Positions 12,003-24,535 are shown, counted from the stretch's first letter. The stretch is DNA of 64,000 nt from Gari tellinella (GCA_922989275.2 OV277871.1:60781848-60845847); one strand, 5' to 3'. Translations and numbers: made by a program. Notes: generated by a model from the sequence alone, not told the origin.

Positions 12003-12365
12003 GCTGTATTGTGTCCAACTTTTAAGCACTTGTAACACGAATCCTTCAGTAATCGTTTTTTTGCTCAATACTTTTGAATTTCGTGCACTCGTCACTCCAG
12101 TGACGATTTAAACAGAATCTACATTTGTTTGCGTATCCTTGAGCAGAACTTTCTCCAGAGAACAACGTTTCTGCAGAACTTGGACTACGTGCAAACAAGT
12201 TTCAGTACCCATAACCGGGTGTTTGTTTTCTGACGTTTACAAATCTCCGGAAAGACTGACCACTTTGTTTATCTTTGGAGATTCTTTGTTTGTTTCTTTT
12301 TCTGACTGTTCTCGAGCAGTTACGTAATCTTTCATTCGTTTACGTAGCTCTGAAACAGTCAAGAA
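12003..12365 (-). repeat. Inverted segment of BEL gag
   Basis: This stretch is the reverse complement of about 4553-4925 (zinc-knuckle region of gag). It ends with the reverse complement of the same CTGTTTCAGAGCTACG junction at which the forward copy stops. Unit 3 is therefore forward gag followed at once by its own downstream part in reverse, a local inversion or fold-back rearrangement. BEL homology ends at about 12365. Confidence 0.75.
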
Positions 12366-13490
12366 GTAGAAGAGAAGTAGAAAAGGTATCAAGATATCAA
12401 GGTATATGAAGTCCTAATCACTTTTATGACGCCATATGATCATTTTTCATTTGTCGCGGTGCCGTAAAACCAAACTCAATCAATCAAAACCCTATCTTAT
12501 GAGGGTCAAAGGTTATTGCCAGTTCAATTATTTAATCTTTTGACCTCATACATTGACCTTTTACCCGACATACTCAAAGTCTGCTGATTTATATACATCT
12601 GCATATGAGCAACACATATTGATTATAGTTAAAATTACTTGTGAGGAATAAATTTCAACTTTTGACCTCTATGACATTGACATTGAAACAAACATATCTG
12701 AAATATACAGTTTCACATTTCTCTTAATTAGATCAATATGTGAACCAACTATGAAGTCTTTATCACTTGAGGGTCAAAGGTTCTTGCCATTGCAAAAATT
12801 TAATCTTTTGACCTCTGCAACATTGACCTTCACATATACCATGTACTGAGTGTGTATTGGATATAATTCAAAAGTTATTGTCAACGTTAAGGTTGCACAC
12901 ACATTTAAACTTTTGACCTCTATGACCGTGATCTTTGATTCAACATGTCTGAAATGTACTTTTTCAAATGCCTCTTAATTAGTGCTTGTATGTATACCAA
13001 ATATGAAGTCCCTTTCATTTGGAGTCAAGGGTAATTGCCATTTCAAATATTTAATCTTTTGACCTCTAGCTGTGACATTTACCTTTGATCTAGCATCCCA
13101 CAAACCTGTATATTCATATACCTCTTAATATGGGCAACACTTACACCATGTATTAGTGTGTATTGGTTATACTTCAAAAGTAATTTCCAATGTAAAGGTT
13201 GCGGAGTAAAGTTGGCATTTTCATTGCTGTGACCTTTGACTCAATATGTCTGAAATTTACATTTTTACATTTCTTTTAATTAGAACAATATGTAAACGAA
13301 ATATGAATGGTAATTGCCATTTCAATACTTGACCTTTGACCTCTGTGACTTTGATCTTTGATCTGACATGCACAAAACCTGCATATCCATTCACATGTAC
13401 ATCTTTTATAACACATATGAGGAGTTTGACTTTGTAAATTTTAGACAAAGGTCAAAGATCAAGGTCACAGAGCTCAACGGTAAAATTTTT
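12366..13490. repeat. Degenerate tandem repeats with TTTGACCTC motif
   Basis: Non-coding. Blocks such as GGTCAAAGG, ATTGCCA and TTTTGACCTCTATGAC recur about every 150-300 bp (around 12505, 12540, 12660, 12770, 12810, 12910, 13050, 13200, 13325). Copies are strongly diverged. I see no protein-coding signal. Confidence 0.5.
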
Positions 13491-13619
13491 GGCAACATAG
13501 ACTTGACAATAACATTTAAGCAAAATTTGAGCTCTCGAACACTTAAATATCATCAGTGTTTACAATCTACATACCATTCTCAAAATTGTCAAGAATATGC
13601 ATAAAGGCTCTATGAAAGT

Positions 13620-14200
13620 ATATATGTGGTTTTTGAGTGGAAATGCATTGTAGACTAGTCGCTTGAGTACAATTTAACCGTTGCCATAGTGGGTTATTTT
13701 TAACACGGGCTTGAATGTTTAATTCTTTCCCGTGTTACTAATAATCTTGTCATAGAATTTTTGTTAGATGTTTTACATGTATTTACTTATTGTGTTGGCG
13801 GTCTTTTTGATTGTAAGGGTTTATATTTTATGTACACTGTTCGTCTTTATAGGTGAATATAGGAGATAAGAGTGAGGTTGGGCGCCCCTAAACCCCGGTT
13901 TAACTACCAGTGGTTGTTAATAATTAATTTATAATTAATTTTTGATTGCTACTGACCGTACCAAGGCGGGCTCCTATGTTCACTTTGCTTTATGTTTGTC
14001 TTGAGTGTTGTTTTCTATTTAGTGTGTAGATGAAGGAATGGTATTGCGCGCGCGTACGTGCGTGCGTGCGTGCGTGTGTGTGTGTGTGTGTTTGTTTGTT
14101 ATGGTATGACTGTCTGTGTGTATTCTGCTTGAGAGGTGAGTGTATTGTTTGTGTTGCGTTTCCTGCTTGAGTCCTTCGTATTTATTTGCATTAATTTGAA
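13620..14200 (+). repeat. 3' tail of a Penelope-like element
   Basis: Positions 13650-13890 match the reverse complement of about 24260-24535, which lies just downstream of the Penelope-like RT relic at 24662-25780. The sequence then continues through ACCCCGGTTTAACTACCAG and CTGACCGTACCAAGGCGGG to about 14200. This is a retroelement 3' end with no coding part, on the plus strand. Confidence 0.5.
14046..14098. repeat. Microsatellite (CG/CGTG/TG/TTTG)n
   Basis: Runs of GC, then GTGC, then GT, ending in TTTG repeats. It is an expanded version of the short AC-rich tract in the related insert at 6720-6780. Confidence 0.85.
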
Positions 14201-14539
14201 TTCTAAATTTAATATAGAAATTTCAATACAGGTACAGTCAAATATGTGCAAATTGCCTGCAGCAATGTTTAGTTATCACCTATCACAAATCACACAATAC
14301 TCTAAGCATGACTTAAGCAAAAATCTGAATTAGGGGCGATCCTTTGAAAGCACAGAAAACAAAGCAAATTACTGAAAATCGCAGACTCGGTTTAATTGAG
14401 TCTGTTCATGAGCAATAGTGCTCACGCCCCCTAGCACCAGCTTAAGCGGAATTCGACTTTCAACTATAAATGCGCTGAAATCGATGATTCCAAAGGACCA
14501 GATAGTATAACAACACTGAGAATGAAGTACGGGGTCTAG
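14201..14539. other. No gene seen
   Basis: AT-rich sequence between the Penelope-like tail and the first recognisable endonuclease codons of the LINE. It may hold the eroded 5' part of that LINE. Nothing else is recognised. Confidence 0.4.
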
Positions 14540-17177
14540 TATTGACATTCCCATCGTATCATCAACCAGTGACCAAGACTTCTCAACATTTGAATATATG
14601 GATTGCAACATCTTAATCAATGACTACTCCGTGCGATTGGCAGTACTCTATAGGCCACCACCAACACGTGAAAATGATCAAGTGTCTTCCTAGAACAAGA
14701 ATTCTTGCAAAATACGCAACAATAGACACAAATATTATCATTGTCGGTGATCTGAACATCCATCTTGATATTCCAACAGACAAAGATTCCATCAAATGTT
14801 CCAGTACATTAGACTCATGTGGCATGCAACAGTTAGTCAGTGAGCCAACCCATGTTGGTGGACATACACTAGACGTTGTTATTTCCAGGGACACAGACAA
14901 AATAGTTACTGATGTGGCGGTTACTGATATTTGGTTATTTGATAACATGGGTGTGTTGCACGAGACCATTTTGCAATATTATTCACAATTCAGACCGCGA
15001 AACCTGCCCCTGTAAGGAAAACCACATCTTTCAGAAAATTCAGGGCAATTAATATATACTCATTTGAGGATGACATAAAGTCATCATTTACAGTCAACAA
15101 AAGCCCACAGGGATCAGATGTAGACACACTTCTTAACACATATACAGATAAACTTTCCTTGCTTGTTGATAAACATGCACCTATGCGGACGAAGACTATA
15201 GTTTTGAGGTCTTCTTGCGAGTGGTACACTGAGGAACTGCATAAGGCAAAACACTTAAAACGAAAGCTAGAACGCAAATGGCAAACATCCAAGCTAACAG
15301 TTGACCATGGCATTTACAGACATCAGTGTGCCATTGTGAATAAATTATTGAAACATGCTAGAGTTGACTATTATTCAGACAAAATTGAGGCATCAGAAGA
15401 ACCTGTTCAAAATTACTAAAAATATGTTGGGCAACACGAATGAAATTGTTCTACCTTCAAGCAAGCCCTCGAATGAATTAGCTCAAGAATTAGCGACTTA
15501 TTCATCAGTAAAATTAAAGACATAAGAACTGAAATGACTACACAGACGCAACCAGTTTTTAATCAGTTTTAATTTTTTAGTCAGATTTACCTTCAACAGT
15601 GAACTGTTTGGCCAATTTTATTCCTGTTACACAGGATGAAGTTAAACGGATCATACAGAGATCTCCAAATAAATCCTGTGAACTGGATCCAATACCGACG
15701 TGGCTTTTGAAACTGTGTCTGGATGAACTACTTCCAATTTTAACAGGAATAATTAATACTTCGCTAGAATCTGCACAAGTTCCAGCATCTTTCAAAAGTG
15801 TTTTCTTCTGAAAAAGCCAGGCCTTGACCAAAACATTTTAAAGAATTATAGACCAGTGTCCAACCAATTTGTATCCAAGATTCTCGAGAAGCTAGTTGAC
15901 ACGCGCTTAGAGCAACATTTAACATTAAACAATCTTCATGAAGAACATCAATCTGCATACCGCAAGTTTCACTCGACAGAAACCGCACTTCTGAAAGTAC
16001 AGAACGACTTCCTCCGGTCGTTAGACCAGGGCAATGTCACAGTATTGGTTCTACTTGACCTATCAGCAGCATTTGACACAATTGGCCACAATATTATTCT
16101 TTCTCGCCTGGAACATCACTTTGGAGTTACAGGAAATCCGCTAAAATGGATGAACTCATACCTAAATGACCGTCACCAAACCGTGTGTATCGATGGTCAC
16201 CTTTCAGAACCTGTGCTAATGCAGTACAGTGTGTCACAGGGGTCTGTTCTATGTCCCAAAAGTTACACAATGTACACAAAGCCGGTTGGTGCTATATGTC
16301 ATAGCCATGGACTGAATCACCATTTCTATGCGGATGACTCCCAACTGTACATTTCGTTCAGACCAACTGATAGTTTGACAGTAAGTGATGCCTTGAATCG
16401 TATCGAAGGTTGTCTCAACCAAATTGTGTCATGGATGCATGAAAACATGTTTAAACTCAATGCTGACAAAACCGAAGTCATACTGTTTTCCACAAACAAC
16501 AATCATAAATACACTTCTGATATATCTGTAAATGTTGGGGCTGCAAACATAAGACCATCAAACTGTGTTAGAAATCTGGGTGCCTGGTTAGACTCAAAAC
16601 TGACCATAGAGCAACATATTAACTCAGTCTGCAGGTCTTGTTATATGCGACTTAGACAAATAGGTCACATAAGAAAGTTCTTAACCTCTGATGCCACAAA
16701 GTCACTCGTGCACTCTTTAGTAACCTCACGTCTGGATTACTGTAATTCTCTTCTACATGGCGTTCCAAAGACAATCTTGAGCAAACTACAAAACGTTCAA
16801 AACACAGCTGCTCGGCTTATTAGTAAGACTGCTCACAATAGCTATCTTAAAGGAGCTGCATTGGCTACCTGTTCAATTAAGAGTACAGTTTAAGATACTT
16901 GTGTTGACATATAAAGCTTTGCATGGTCAATGCCCTGTATATATCAGAAGTCTTGCACACGTATACATGCCAGCAAGAAGCCTGAGAATTCAGAACAATG
17001 CCATTAGACTCATTGTGCCAAGAAGTAACAAAGTCATGTCCGGAGACAGGAGCTTTTCAGTTGCTGCTCCCAAACTGCTCCCATGCTTTGCCTGAAGGTA
17101 TCAGAGACTCTGAATCAAAAGAAACTGTTAGAAGGTCATTGAAAACACACTTCTTCGTGCAAATACATGGACAATAA
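14540..17177 (+). pseudogene. CR1/L2-like LINE ORF2 (endonuclease plus reverse transcriptase), decayed
   Basis: Non-LTR retrotransposon polyprotein. The apurinic endonuclease C-terminal half shows VGDLNIHLD at about 14743 and HVGGHTLDVVIS at about 14850. The linker runs through WYTEELHKAKHLKRKLERKW. RT follows with KNYRPVSNQFVSKILEKLVD (about 15840), LLDLSAAFDTIGHN (about 16050), a damaged SQGSVLCPKSYTMYTKPVG block, and the catalytic YADD at 16327-16338. Then come NLGAWLDSKLTIEQHI and the C-terminal AAPKLL region, ending at TAA 17175-17177. Frameshifts lie at about 14700, 14900, 15415, 15810 and 16860. LDLSAAFDTIDH-type motifs are shared by the CR1, L2 and Jockey clades, so clade assignment is tentative. 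The N-terminal half of the endonuclease is missing or unreadable. Confidence 0.85.
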
Positions 17178-17399
17178 ATGGCACATTGACTGTGCATATG
17201 TAGAAATATATTTTTATTCCTGACTAGACAGAATTATATTTGTTTTATAAAACTGCCAATATGCCATCTTTATCTGTAGTTATGCCTGTTTTAATGATTT
17301 ATTTATTTATTTAATTTTTTATAACGCAATGATTATGCTTTAAACTGTAGGTAATCTTATGAAATGTTTATTTTAATTGTTACTCTCATTTCATATTTT

Positions 17400-17498
17400 A
17401 ATTGTGTTTTTATAATTGTAAAGCACTTTTGAACGTATGATTATGTATGAAAAAGTGCTATATAAATATGGTATATAATAATAATAATAATAATAATT
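17400..17498 (+). repeat. LINE 3' end with hairpin and (AAT)n tail
   Basis: AAAGCACTTTTGAACG and AAAAAGTGCTATATAAAT form an imperfect stem, followed by GGTATAT and (AAT)6-7. The same arrangement closes the LINE at 48035-49803. CR1/L2-type LINEs characteristically end in a short microsatellite rather than poly(A). Confidence 0.75.
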
Positions 17499-18480
17499 TC
17501 GACAACACTATTGGTCAAGCATCAATAGAAATATTATGGCAATACTATGATAGTATGAGTAGTACATGTAGTAGAAATTGGCCTTAAAATTAGTAAAAGG
17601 GGGGTTTCAATTAATAATTGAGATATATGAATAGCTAATGTATTACCTATGTATTCAGTAACTATATCTAATATCTGACCTTAACTCGTGTACATATAAC
17701 ATCTCATATATGACTAAAGTCAACCTGCATCAATGGCTCATTAGGTTAGATCACACGAACGAGTGTTAAACCTTGTTAAATAAATACACCTTTTTACGCT
17801 TTTAAAATTATTTTTACAAGATAGTTCCAATTTATAGTTTCTATAATCTAGCTAGTAGTAGCTTAAAGCAGACCGACAGTAAAGCAGAATGCACCTAAAG
17901 GCGTATTCTGCTTCCCTTTCAATCCGCTACAAATGGTCACTTATCTACAAAACTAGAAACAAGTTAAGGGATAGTAGGTTAATACAAGTTTGACTGTACA
18001 TTGTCTACATATTTCTACACATGCTAGGTTACACAAGCAGGTATTCCATATTAAGTCTCCCTACCCCTCCTCCACAGGTAATAGTATAAATCAACCATAT
18101 CTAATTGTGTTTATTAAACAGATAAAGGCAAATCAGAAAGCTCCTTTAGGAGCCATTTGCCTTACTTTCATCCAAATCATTGGCATATGTACTCAAAACT
18201 GTAAATTGTCAATCCTATTAGGGGGCATATCTGGAGGAGCAGTTAAATGCGTTTCTGTATGTACCTGTTAGATTCTATAGAGGAAATGGCTAATAAAGTA
18301 TTAGAAAGGAAAAGTATTTAACTCAAATATAATTGTCTGTTAGCCTGAAAATTTCACAAATGCCATTATTGGTATTTCTTATCATTATATTAAATATTGG
18401 ACCAAGTGGCGGATGTACATATCCTGTGCATACAGTATACCTATTATAATTCAGGGGCACACTGTTCCTATGCAAATAGT
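17499..18480. other. No gene; one fold-back repeat
   Basis: Non-coding. The only structure seen is an imperfect hairpin at 17862-17932 (AGCTTAAAGCAG ... CTGCTTCCCTTTC), a diverged member of the fold-back family best preserved at 62042-62109. A weaker relative (AAGCTCCTTTAGGAGC) lies at about 18139-18154. Confidence 0.45.
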
Positions 18481-18916
18481 GCGGACCTAGATAAGGGGGC
18501 CAGGGCAGGATCTAGAAAATTTTCAGTGGGGGGGGGGGGGGGCACAGGTGGGGAGGGTATGGGAGGGGTATAACCTCCCCCGGAAATTTTTTATAACATG
18601 CATACTAAATGGTGCATTCTGAGGGCATTCTAAGAAGAAAGTTAACATCGATAGAATGATGAAATACCCAAAAAAGTGGTTTCATAAGACAAAGAGAAAA
18701 AAAATCATAATCTGGAGAATTTTTTAATAGCTTTAATCTCCATTCTCAGAAATCTATTACTTTACACTATGGTCATACAAAGATTTTCATCAGTGCATTC
18801 AAAACACAGGCCTTCAATTGATCTCAATGCAAAAAGTTGAGAAAAAAAGTAGGAGAGTTTTTTCAAGTGGAAAATAGGAAAAAAGAGGAAGATTTTCAAT
18901 TAAATAGAGGATAAAT

Positions 18917-19024
18917 TTTTTTTCAGTATAAGATAGAAACTTAATCCATTGAGTGAACATCAGACGTAAATATAACAGTCTGATGTTCACGAAATGGATT
19001 AAATTCGATCTTATACTGAAAAAA
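18917..19024. repeat. Snapback palindrome, ~48-bp stem
   Basis: TTTTTTTCAGTATAAGAT ... AACATCAGAC on the left pairs with GTCTGATGTT ... ATCTTATACTGAAAAAA on the right, with a loop of about 12 nt and few mismatches. It looks like a young snapback MITE or an inverted duplication. No protein. Confidence 0.8.
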
Positions 19025-19339
19025 TACAATTATTCTATTTATTTATGCTTTTAAGCCACTTTTTAAACGAAATTGTTCGACAATTGTGAAAGCGAAAGTA
19101 CATGATTTACCCCGTGTTGAGCCCCAAGTTTACATCGAACACATTAACGAAACAGTTTCCCGTACGATGACGTCACTTATTTATTGATTTGACGTCATCC
19201 GAATTACGTCGTTGCTCCCAATTTTGGATTCGTGTTCTTCCGTCGAGTGGTTAGCGACAAATCGAACTGCCGGAATTTAACGATAAGACACGATTGACTA
19301 CGATTTTTGGGGAGCCCTACGGGGAAAACGGCGATTGGT

Positions 19340-19363
19340 GATAATCCACTGCAGTGGATTATC
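19340..19363. repeat. Perfect 24-bp palindrome with a third half-copy
   Basis: GATAATCCACTG is followed at once by its reverse complement (centre CTGCAG). A third GATAATCCACTG follows at 19368-19379. It could be a protein-binding palindrome or a transposon-end relic. Context does not decide. Confidence 0.7.
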
Positions 19364-20601
19364 AAGTGATAATCCACTGCTATTTTCCGGTAATCCACCG
19401 AAAAGCATAAATAAATAGTAGGAACTGTTTGATACAAAATACCACATGGAGTCATCGTGCTCTTATAAAGTTAAGTAATCCGCAATCTTGAGTTAAAGAC
19501 ATTTTCACCCAAAGCCATTTTATTCTTTGGTTATAATTTATTCAACAGGCCGAAGATGCGATCCAACAGGTTTAGGGGATTCCGGGGGTACTCCCCCTGA
19601 ATTTTTTTGAAATCAAGCGCTTCATTTCCTGCATTCTGAGGGTGCTTGAAGACTTATTAGGCAAAAAGTAGGAATAGAAGGAGGTTTTGGTAGAAAAATA
19701 GGAAAATTAGGAAAGTGATCAAAAAGTTGGAAAAAAGTAGGATAGGTACGAAAAAGTAGGAACGGTTGAAGGCCTGAAAACAGGTAAAATACTAACATAA
19801 ATCTATGTAAAAAATCGACTCAAACTATTTTTTTATTTAATCATTCTATGGTGAAAAAAAGGTTGTCGTCCAGCCATTAATCTCTAACCCTATCCCTCCT
19901 ATTCATATACACACTGTTACTAGGGGGTCCTGGCGCATGCCCCCTCCTCCCACCCCCTGGAAACAAATATTCCCAGATGATCAATGGTGCGTTCTGATGG
20001 GAGTTTTTTCGCATTCAAAATAGATAAAATACTACATAAATCTACGTAAATATTCGATTCAAAATAACATCAAATTCTTTAATATAGGATAATACCTTTG
20101 ACAGATTGTTTTCTGGCCGTTAACCTGAAACCTACCCCCTCTGATTATTGTTCACACTGTCACTAAGGGGGTCCGGGAGAATGCTCCTCGGGAACTTTTT
20201 AATTTTTAGATGGTCTCTGGTGCATTCTGGAGCGTTTTGCAGATTCAAAACAGTTACAATAATAATATAAGTACATAAATCTATATAAATATTCTGCAAC
20301 TAATATTGGCAAAATTATTGGAGAGGAAAGGGGGGGCACCCTGGTCCTACATGCATGAGTTAATTGGGTATTATTCATCATCTAGCAAGGCATTCAAAAA
20401 TGCCTTTGCTTTTTGTTACCCTTAAGTATTTTCATCAAATTTAATTGGATTAACAGGCCTGTAGGATATGCAATTTGGGGGCACACAGGCCTGAGGCATA
20501 GCTAGACCATTTTGTGTACGCGCTGAATGCTTTTCGCACATTCAAAACAGGTAAAATACTTGCATAAATGTATGTAAGGATATATGTAACTTTTACTTAC
20601 A

Positions 20602-20992
20602 CATGTATTGGCAAAATTATGGGGGGCACAGGGGCATTTTTTGGTTGGGGGAGGGGAGGCACACTGTCGTGCCCCCCCCCCCCCCCCCCCACCCCTCCTT
20701 GTTACTACGGGCCTGTGTCAGGTTCAAACACAGACCAGATAAGAAACACAAGCCATTGCAGCAGCTCCAGTTAAGTTTAAGCAGGCCAGTATTGGCAAAA
20801 TTATGGGGGGGCACAGGGGCAATTTTTTTTTGGGGGGGGGGGGGGGCACACCCCTGTGCCCTCACCCCAATCCTCGTAACTTCGGGCCTGTGTCGGGTTC
20901 AAACACAGACCGGCAGGTCAGGCATGATATGATTGCCCGAGATAAGAGACACAAGCCATTGCAGCAGCTCCAGTAAAGTTCAAGCAGGCCAG
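20602..20992. repeat. ~190-bp tandem duplication containing poly-C/poly-G runs
   Basis: Two head-to-tail copies (about 20602-20788 and 20789-20992). Each runs from TATTGGCAAAATTATGGGGG through a homopolymer run and GGGCCTGTGTC to CAGCAGCTCCAG and AAGCAGGCC. Open frames across it on both strands are repeat shadows. Confidence 0.75.
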
Positions 20993-21526
20993 CTGAGGAA
21001 CATGTGCCCTCGTAGCCCAGTGGATCTGTGCCTGTGATGTCATAATGCCAATGCGACATTCATTCCCAGCTAAATGAATCAAGCAAAAATATAATATATC
21101 TTGAAAGCAAACTTTTTTTTTTTTTTTTGCAAAAAAAAATAAATCAGGCCAGCTTGGGGGGGGGGGGGGGGGGGGCGTATTCTAGGGCCCTCTAGTCCAG
21201 GTCTTCACTGTCCATAATTGTATGATATAGGTGTACTGTGAATATCAACCCTGTATTTTACTTAGTTTTGATTGCCTATTTAAAGTTTCAGGCTTGAACG
21301 GGACAGGGACAATCAATGAAGTTTACTGAGTCAATACATATATAGGTCTCCCAAACCCCTCCTCCATATGTGATAGTGCCAATTATCTATATCGAACTGT
21401 GTTTGGCAGGTTACTGCTAAAGCAAATTAAATGCAAAGCAGACAGATGGTTTTGGTGTTTTCAGCTTTACGTTCCTCCTAACTTAAACGGGCACCTTTAT
21501 TCAACACCATTCATTAATATACAGTT
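20993..21526. other. No gene; homopolymer runs
   Basis: T and A runs (21112-21140) and a G run of about 20 (21156-21174). The remainder is unique AT-rich sequence with no recognisable coding segment. Confidence 0.45.
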
Positions 21527-21658
21527 ATTAAACGGCCGAGGGCGGGCCGTCGTTGCTTATTGTCATAATGGTCATAATGGCACGAGGGCCTTGGCCCGAG
21601 TGCCAATGTGGCTAACGAGTGCCAATAAACAACGACGGCCCGCCCTCGGCCGTTTAAT
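21527..21658. repeat. Inverted repeat with perfect 29-bp GC-rich arms
   Basis: ATTAAACGGCCGAGGGCGGG (21527 onwards, arm to 21555) is exactly repeated in reverse at 21630-21658. A 74-bp interior contains its own partial palindrome (GAGGGCCTTGGCCCGAG). It is GC-rich in an AT-rich setting and resembles a small fold-back element. Confidence 0.85.
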
Positions 21659-21826
21659 GACTTGTTTATTGTATACCTGGTTCAAAATCATCGAATATGT
21701 AGATTGTTTGAATGTTTACATAAGCGCGGCCGTTAAAGAAATCAAATGACGTCATCTTAAAAGAACGTTGGCCATTTTGAACGTTACGTTGCTAACGTTT
21801 TCACGTTCATAAATTTTGTTGCCCCC

Positions 21827-21887
21827 GGGCCAATAACCGGATGCAGTCCAAATAACCTGTAATTGGACTGCATCCGGTTATTGGCCC
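21827..21887. repeat. Perfect 25-bp-arm hairpin
   Basis: GGGCCAATAACCGGATGCAG (arm 21827-21851) pairs with 21863-21887 without mismatch around an 11-nt loop. Lack of decay implies recent origin, active maintenance or a young MITE tip. Confidence 0.85.
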
Positions 21888-24244
21888 GCTCAGCAAGGGC
21901 GTATTGCATTGTCACCAAAGCAAAATCTGTTACTATTTATAGTAAGGTATACAATAATAATATTCCTTTCTGGCACATGTGTTGAGGAGCCTGTATAGGT
22001 GCTCCATTGTGCATCTATGGAGGAAGGGTTAAAAGAGCAAGCATCTGATATTTTCAGTAAATATACGATCAATGTATTAATTAACTGGACTGAAATTTTA
22101 CAATTTCTGCCCTCTGTTCAGGTGCCTCGAGCGGAAAGCTAGCGGAAAGCTAGCGGTCGCTGTGCTTGTTGAACGATAGCGAGCAACCGTGGTAATGTGT
22201 CAACTCGGCCAATTACCAACTCGGCCTGGTTCAACTCGACCAATTTAATATACTAATACTCTATATTGACATTACTAAAAGCCGTTGTAGGATTCTACGA
22301 CGTATTGATACAGATACTAATACACTTAGAACACTATGAATAAAGAGTATATAATTCACATTGATCTATATTTATTTATACTAACCTTAACTACTAAACT
22401 GTTTCCTTATGTTGAATACAGATATATACACAATGAATATATTACATGATACTAGATCTATACATAATTCTATCAGTGTAAGAATCCCATATATACTTTT
22501 TATTCGAAGTTTTGCATCGAAGATGGGAACGTGGAGCATGCTTTTGTGAGCACATATAATATAAGAAAGCTACGATGAGATGAATTTAATGGCGTCCATA
22601 TTTCACTAATATACCCGCACGGCTATTCAACTTTGCAATTTCTGTAACCCTTTCCGTGCAATTTCGTCACCTGATTTAAATATTTATTGTCAACTTTTAT
22701 TTTTATAATAGAGCATCTAATAATGAAAATGAACAATAATATAATGTTCAAGTACATGGAATTTAAGTCACGGATTGACTACTAGTCTTGACCCTAATCA
22801 CACGCCGAGTTACTCGGCATCTGACCAGGGTCCCAATTTTTTCCAATTGCCATTGTATTTTGGATAAATCAGTGATGGGGTTAGTACTCATTCATGTACT
22901 AAGAGTGCCGAACTGTTTTGATCCTGATCAGACGTCTAGTTAAAATTACACGTTGGTCTCGAGCACTCTCATATCAAAATAAAACCTGTGTGTAGGATCC
23001 ACGGACGTATTATAATTTATATGCTATGCGCTAAAATTGCATGATACATTTGGTAACAAATATAAGCTGTCTATTAACCCCTTCCTGCCTTAACTTGGCG
23101 TTTGATAAGACTCCAAAATGTTTGACAATCTTTGATACATAGGGTGTCAGAAGTTTCGGTAAATGACAGTTTTAATTAGTTTACCTAACTTTGAAACTTG
23201 ACATTAGCAGGCTGAAGCATCAACACTGCTTGCTATCATGGTTGACTACTTAACCTATTGCCCATATAGCCAGTTTCTAGTTTTGAAAGACTGATGACCT
23301 CTTAAAGTAGAACGCGCATTACTTTGTCTGCTATAAACTGCAATTTGTTAAGATATAGAAACTATTTCTTATGGTACTACTTCATGCCTGTTTAAATTCG
23401 AACTACATTGTTCTGCGGAGGAATAAATTTAGGGCATAAAAAGGCAACTTAATGGGGTAATAGGTTTACGCATTCAACCCTATCGACGAGAATACTCGTC
23501 ATAAGCAGACAGTTTACTATTGAAGAGGACACTTGTCCTATATAGATGCAGACAATGTAGACGCTGATCACTAGTGATCAGAGGGCTCCTACAGGAGCCC
23601 TCTGATCAAGGTCTACACTGTTTGTCATTAGGCAATATATTGTGAAAATCAACCCATATTAGTCAAAATGGACTAGACTTAATTGGAAACTTGAATTGTC
23701 CATTAAAAGCTTCAGGGGCGAATGTGTTAATCAGTTGTTTCCTTGTGCCAAAACCAAGCTTATATATTTCAAATTGGTTATTTCTCGAATACCCCGTTCC
23801 CATATAGCCTGCTTGCAGTATTGCAGACAGGCGTTTGGTTTAAGCATGCTAAACATATCCCCTTTAAAGGGCTAAAGAGCATCGGACTTCATTTTCAACG
23901 CAATTTAAACTACCATCTGCCAGAAAATAGGATTTTTTTAGTATGGTGCATATTCATTACTGTATCAATTGGAACTATTTTGTTCAATGGAGGAATTAAT
24001 AAAATACCCGATTAAAAAGGCACATCTATGGAGTAAAGGGTTTACAGGGCCTAACAGACTAAACGCCTGCAATTTTCCTGTATAGGCTGCAAAAACATTT
24101 AAGTAGCAGGTAGCTACTTAAAATAGGATAAGAGCAAGAAAAAGCTACAGTATGAGTTTTCGGATTAACTTCCACCCTGCCGTAAACTGTCATCTTTCAG
24201 GAAATAGTAAAAGTAGCTAATAATGTTTTATCCTGAAAAAGTAT
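21888..24244. other. No gene; two hairpin repeats
   Basis: Contains a hairpin at 23551-23626 (inner arms TGATCAGAGGGCTCCT 23575-23590 and its complement 23593-23608; outer arms GACAATGTAGAC and GTCTACACTG). A reverse-oriented, loopless copy of the fold-back MITE lies at about 23720-24044. Three CAACTCGGCCA-type repeats lie at 22200-22245. An ACGCCGAGTTACTCGGC palindrome lies at about 22802. No coding sequence recognised. Confidence 0.45.
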
Positions 24245-24535
24245 TTCGTGGGGGGGGGGGGGGGGGAAGGAGGGGGCTCCCAACCTCACTCTTATCTCCT
24301 ATATAATATAAACCCTGTTCCACAACCTCACACTCAAAAGGACCGCCAGCACAGTAAGTAAATACCTGTAAAACATCTAACAAAAATTCTATGACAATAT
24401 CATTAGTAACATGGGAAAGTTTCCCATTTACTAATGATATTGTCATAGAATTTTTTCAAAGAATAAAACATTCAAGTCCGTGTTAAAAATAACCCACTAT
24501 GGCAACGGTCAAATTGTACTCAAGCGACTAGTCAC
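24245..24535 (-). repeat. Penelope-like 3' tail with internal snapback
   Basis: The reverse complement matches 13650-13890. A nearly perfect palindrome occupies 24382-24457 (AAAAATTCTATGACAATATC on one arm, repeated inverted on the other), so part of the tail has been duplicated in inverted orientation. A G-run lies at 24252-24267. Confidence 0.6.

Larger units (their letters stand above)
18481..20600. repeat. Degenerate ~230-290 bp tandem repeats with G/C runs
   Basis: A block with CAAAACAGGTAAAATAC, ATAAATCTA and a 'gggggtcc' segment recurs at about 19776, 20018, 20250 and 20543. Related 'ggtgcattctgagg' blocks lie at 18612 and 19630. A G12 run lies at 18531-18542. Purine/pyrimidine-poor coding potential; the short open frames here are low complexity. 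Confidence 0.55.

Noticed and set aside
20568..20932. Overlapping Pro/Gly-rich open frames on both strands
   Set aside because: Produced by C/G homopolymer runs within a tandem duplication.
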